Assembly (NCBI GenBank): GCA_026724425.1
Contig: JAIUCV010000083.1
Location: 620,001-684,000 of the forward strand
DNA length: 64,000 nucleotides
Origin: Erythrophleum ivorense
Lineage: Eukaryota; Streptophyta; Magnoliopsida; Fabales; Fabaceae
Direction of reading: 5' to 3'
Made by a program: the position numbers and the translations under genes. The notes beneath the pieces are model-generated. The model did no database searches. It saw only the letters and a program-made list of their open reading frames with translations, and was not told where the DNA came from. This document shows positions 63,924-64,000 of the stretch, piece by piece. The stretch's first letter is position 1. Each line of letters opens with the position of its first letter.

Positions 63924-64000
63924 CACTCTTGGATTGGTCTCTCTAACACCAAAAGCAACCAAAGCATTGTTAGGCTTTGAGTCGGCCGCTTTTGTGTCCT
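63924..64000 (-). pseudogene. Unit 4 gag continues to window end
   Basis: After the second CAAAC the unit 4 gag coding text resumes and matches 37851-37932 of unit 3. The fourth PBS and a fifth LTR are expected beyond the window. Confidence 0.85.

Larger units (their letters stand above)
6433..64000 (-). mobile_element. Tandem array of a non-autonomous LTR retrotransposon
   Basis: Four LTRs (6433-8013, 27092-28641, 33010-34577, 52346-53907) alternate with four internal regions, all in minus orientation, each boundary sharing one LTR. After removing inserted elements, internal regions 1-3 measure about 4364, 4368 and 4361 bp; the fourth continues past the window. Each internal region runs from a tRNA-Asp PBS through gag and a retropepsin to a polypurine tract, with no reverse transcriptase or integrase. 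The LTR ends are TGATATATCC and ATGCATCA in element orientation. The layout is what repeated unequal recombination between LTRs, or nested head-to-tail integration, would give. Confidence 0.9.

Overview
The window is plant nuclear repeat DNA. I see no host protein-coding gene, tRNA, rRNA or CRISPR array. Everything recognisable is an LTR retrotransposon, a fragment of one, or DNA captured inside one. Plant origin is supported by primer-binding sites complementary to plant initiator tRNA-Met and tRNA-Asp, by chromovirus-type Ty3 polyproteins, by Athila-like gag/protease remnants, and by a captured piece of the plant mitochondrial rps3 gene. A dicot, possibly Brassicaceae, fits the Athila-like material, but that is inference. 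The density of nested Ty3 elements suggests pericentromeric or centromeric heterochromatin.

Region 1 (1-6432) is old and degraded. It holds two LTR-like stretches, a minus-strand Athila-like gag-protease remnant (2265-3088), and a minus-strand gag-only Ty3 remnant (about 3640-5417) with its PBS (5608-5619) and an AT-rich LTR (5623-6432).

Region 2 (6433 to beyond 64000) is one tandem array of a non-autonomous, minus-strand retrotransposon, arranged LTR-internal-LTR-internal and so on. Four LTRs (about 1.55-1.58 kb) and four internal regions (about 4.36 kb, tRNA-Asp PBS, gag and retropepsin only, no reverse transcriptase or integrase) are present; the fourth internal region runs off the window. 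The array is split by later insertions. Unit 1 carries a related solo LTR (8992-23700, target duplication ACCGT), itself split by element B (plus, 9530-16004, TTAAC) and element D (minus, 16813-23424, CCCCT). Unit 3 carries element F (plus, 38166-51567, GATGC), itself split by element G (minus, 41036-47791, CGAGT). Unit 4 carries element E (plus, 57453-63918, CAAAC), a 214-bp mitochondrial rps3 fragment (55814-56027) and a 50-bp tandem duplication.

Elements B, D, E, F and G are full-length Ty3 chromovirus-type elements resembling the CRM clade. Each has or had one gag-protease-RT-RNase H-integrase reading frame of about 1550 codons that runs through the polypurine tract and ends 66-90 residues inside the 3' LTR. 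G and B have intact frames and LTR pairs that look identical, so they are the youngest and the best candidates for activity. D is open but has lost key residues. E has one stop codon between gag and protease. F is broken several times. All five share a splice-acceptor-like sequence ending exactly 5 nt before the start codon, which suggests a spliced leader intron. The array units lack polymerase and integrase and must have been moved in trans or amplified by recombination.
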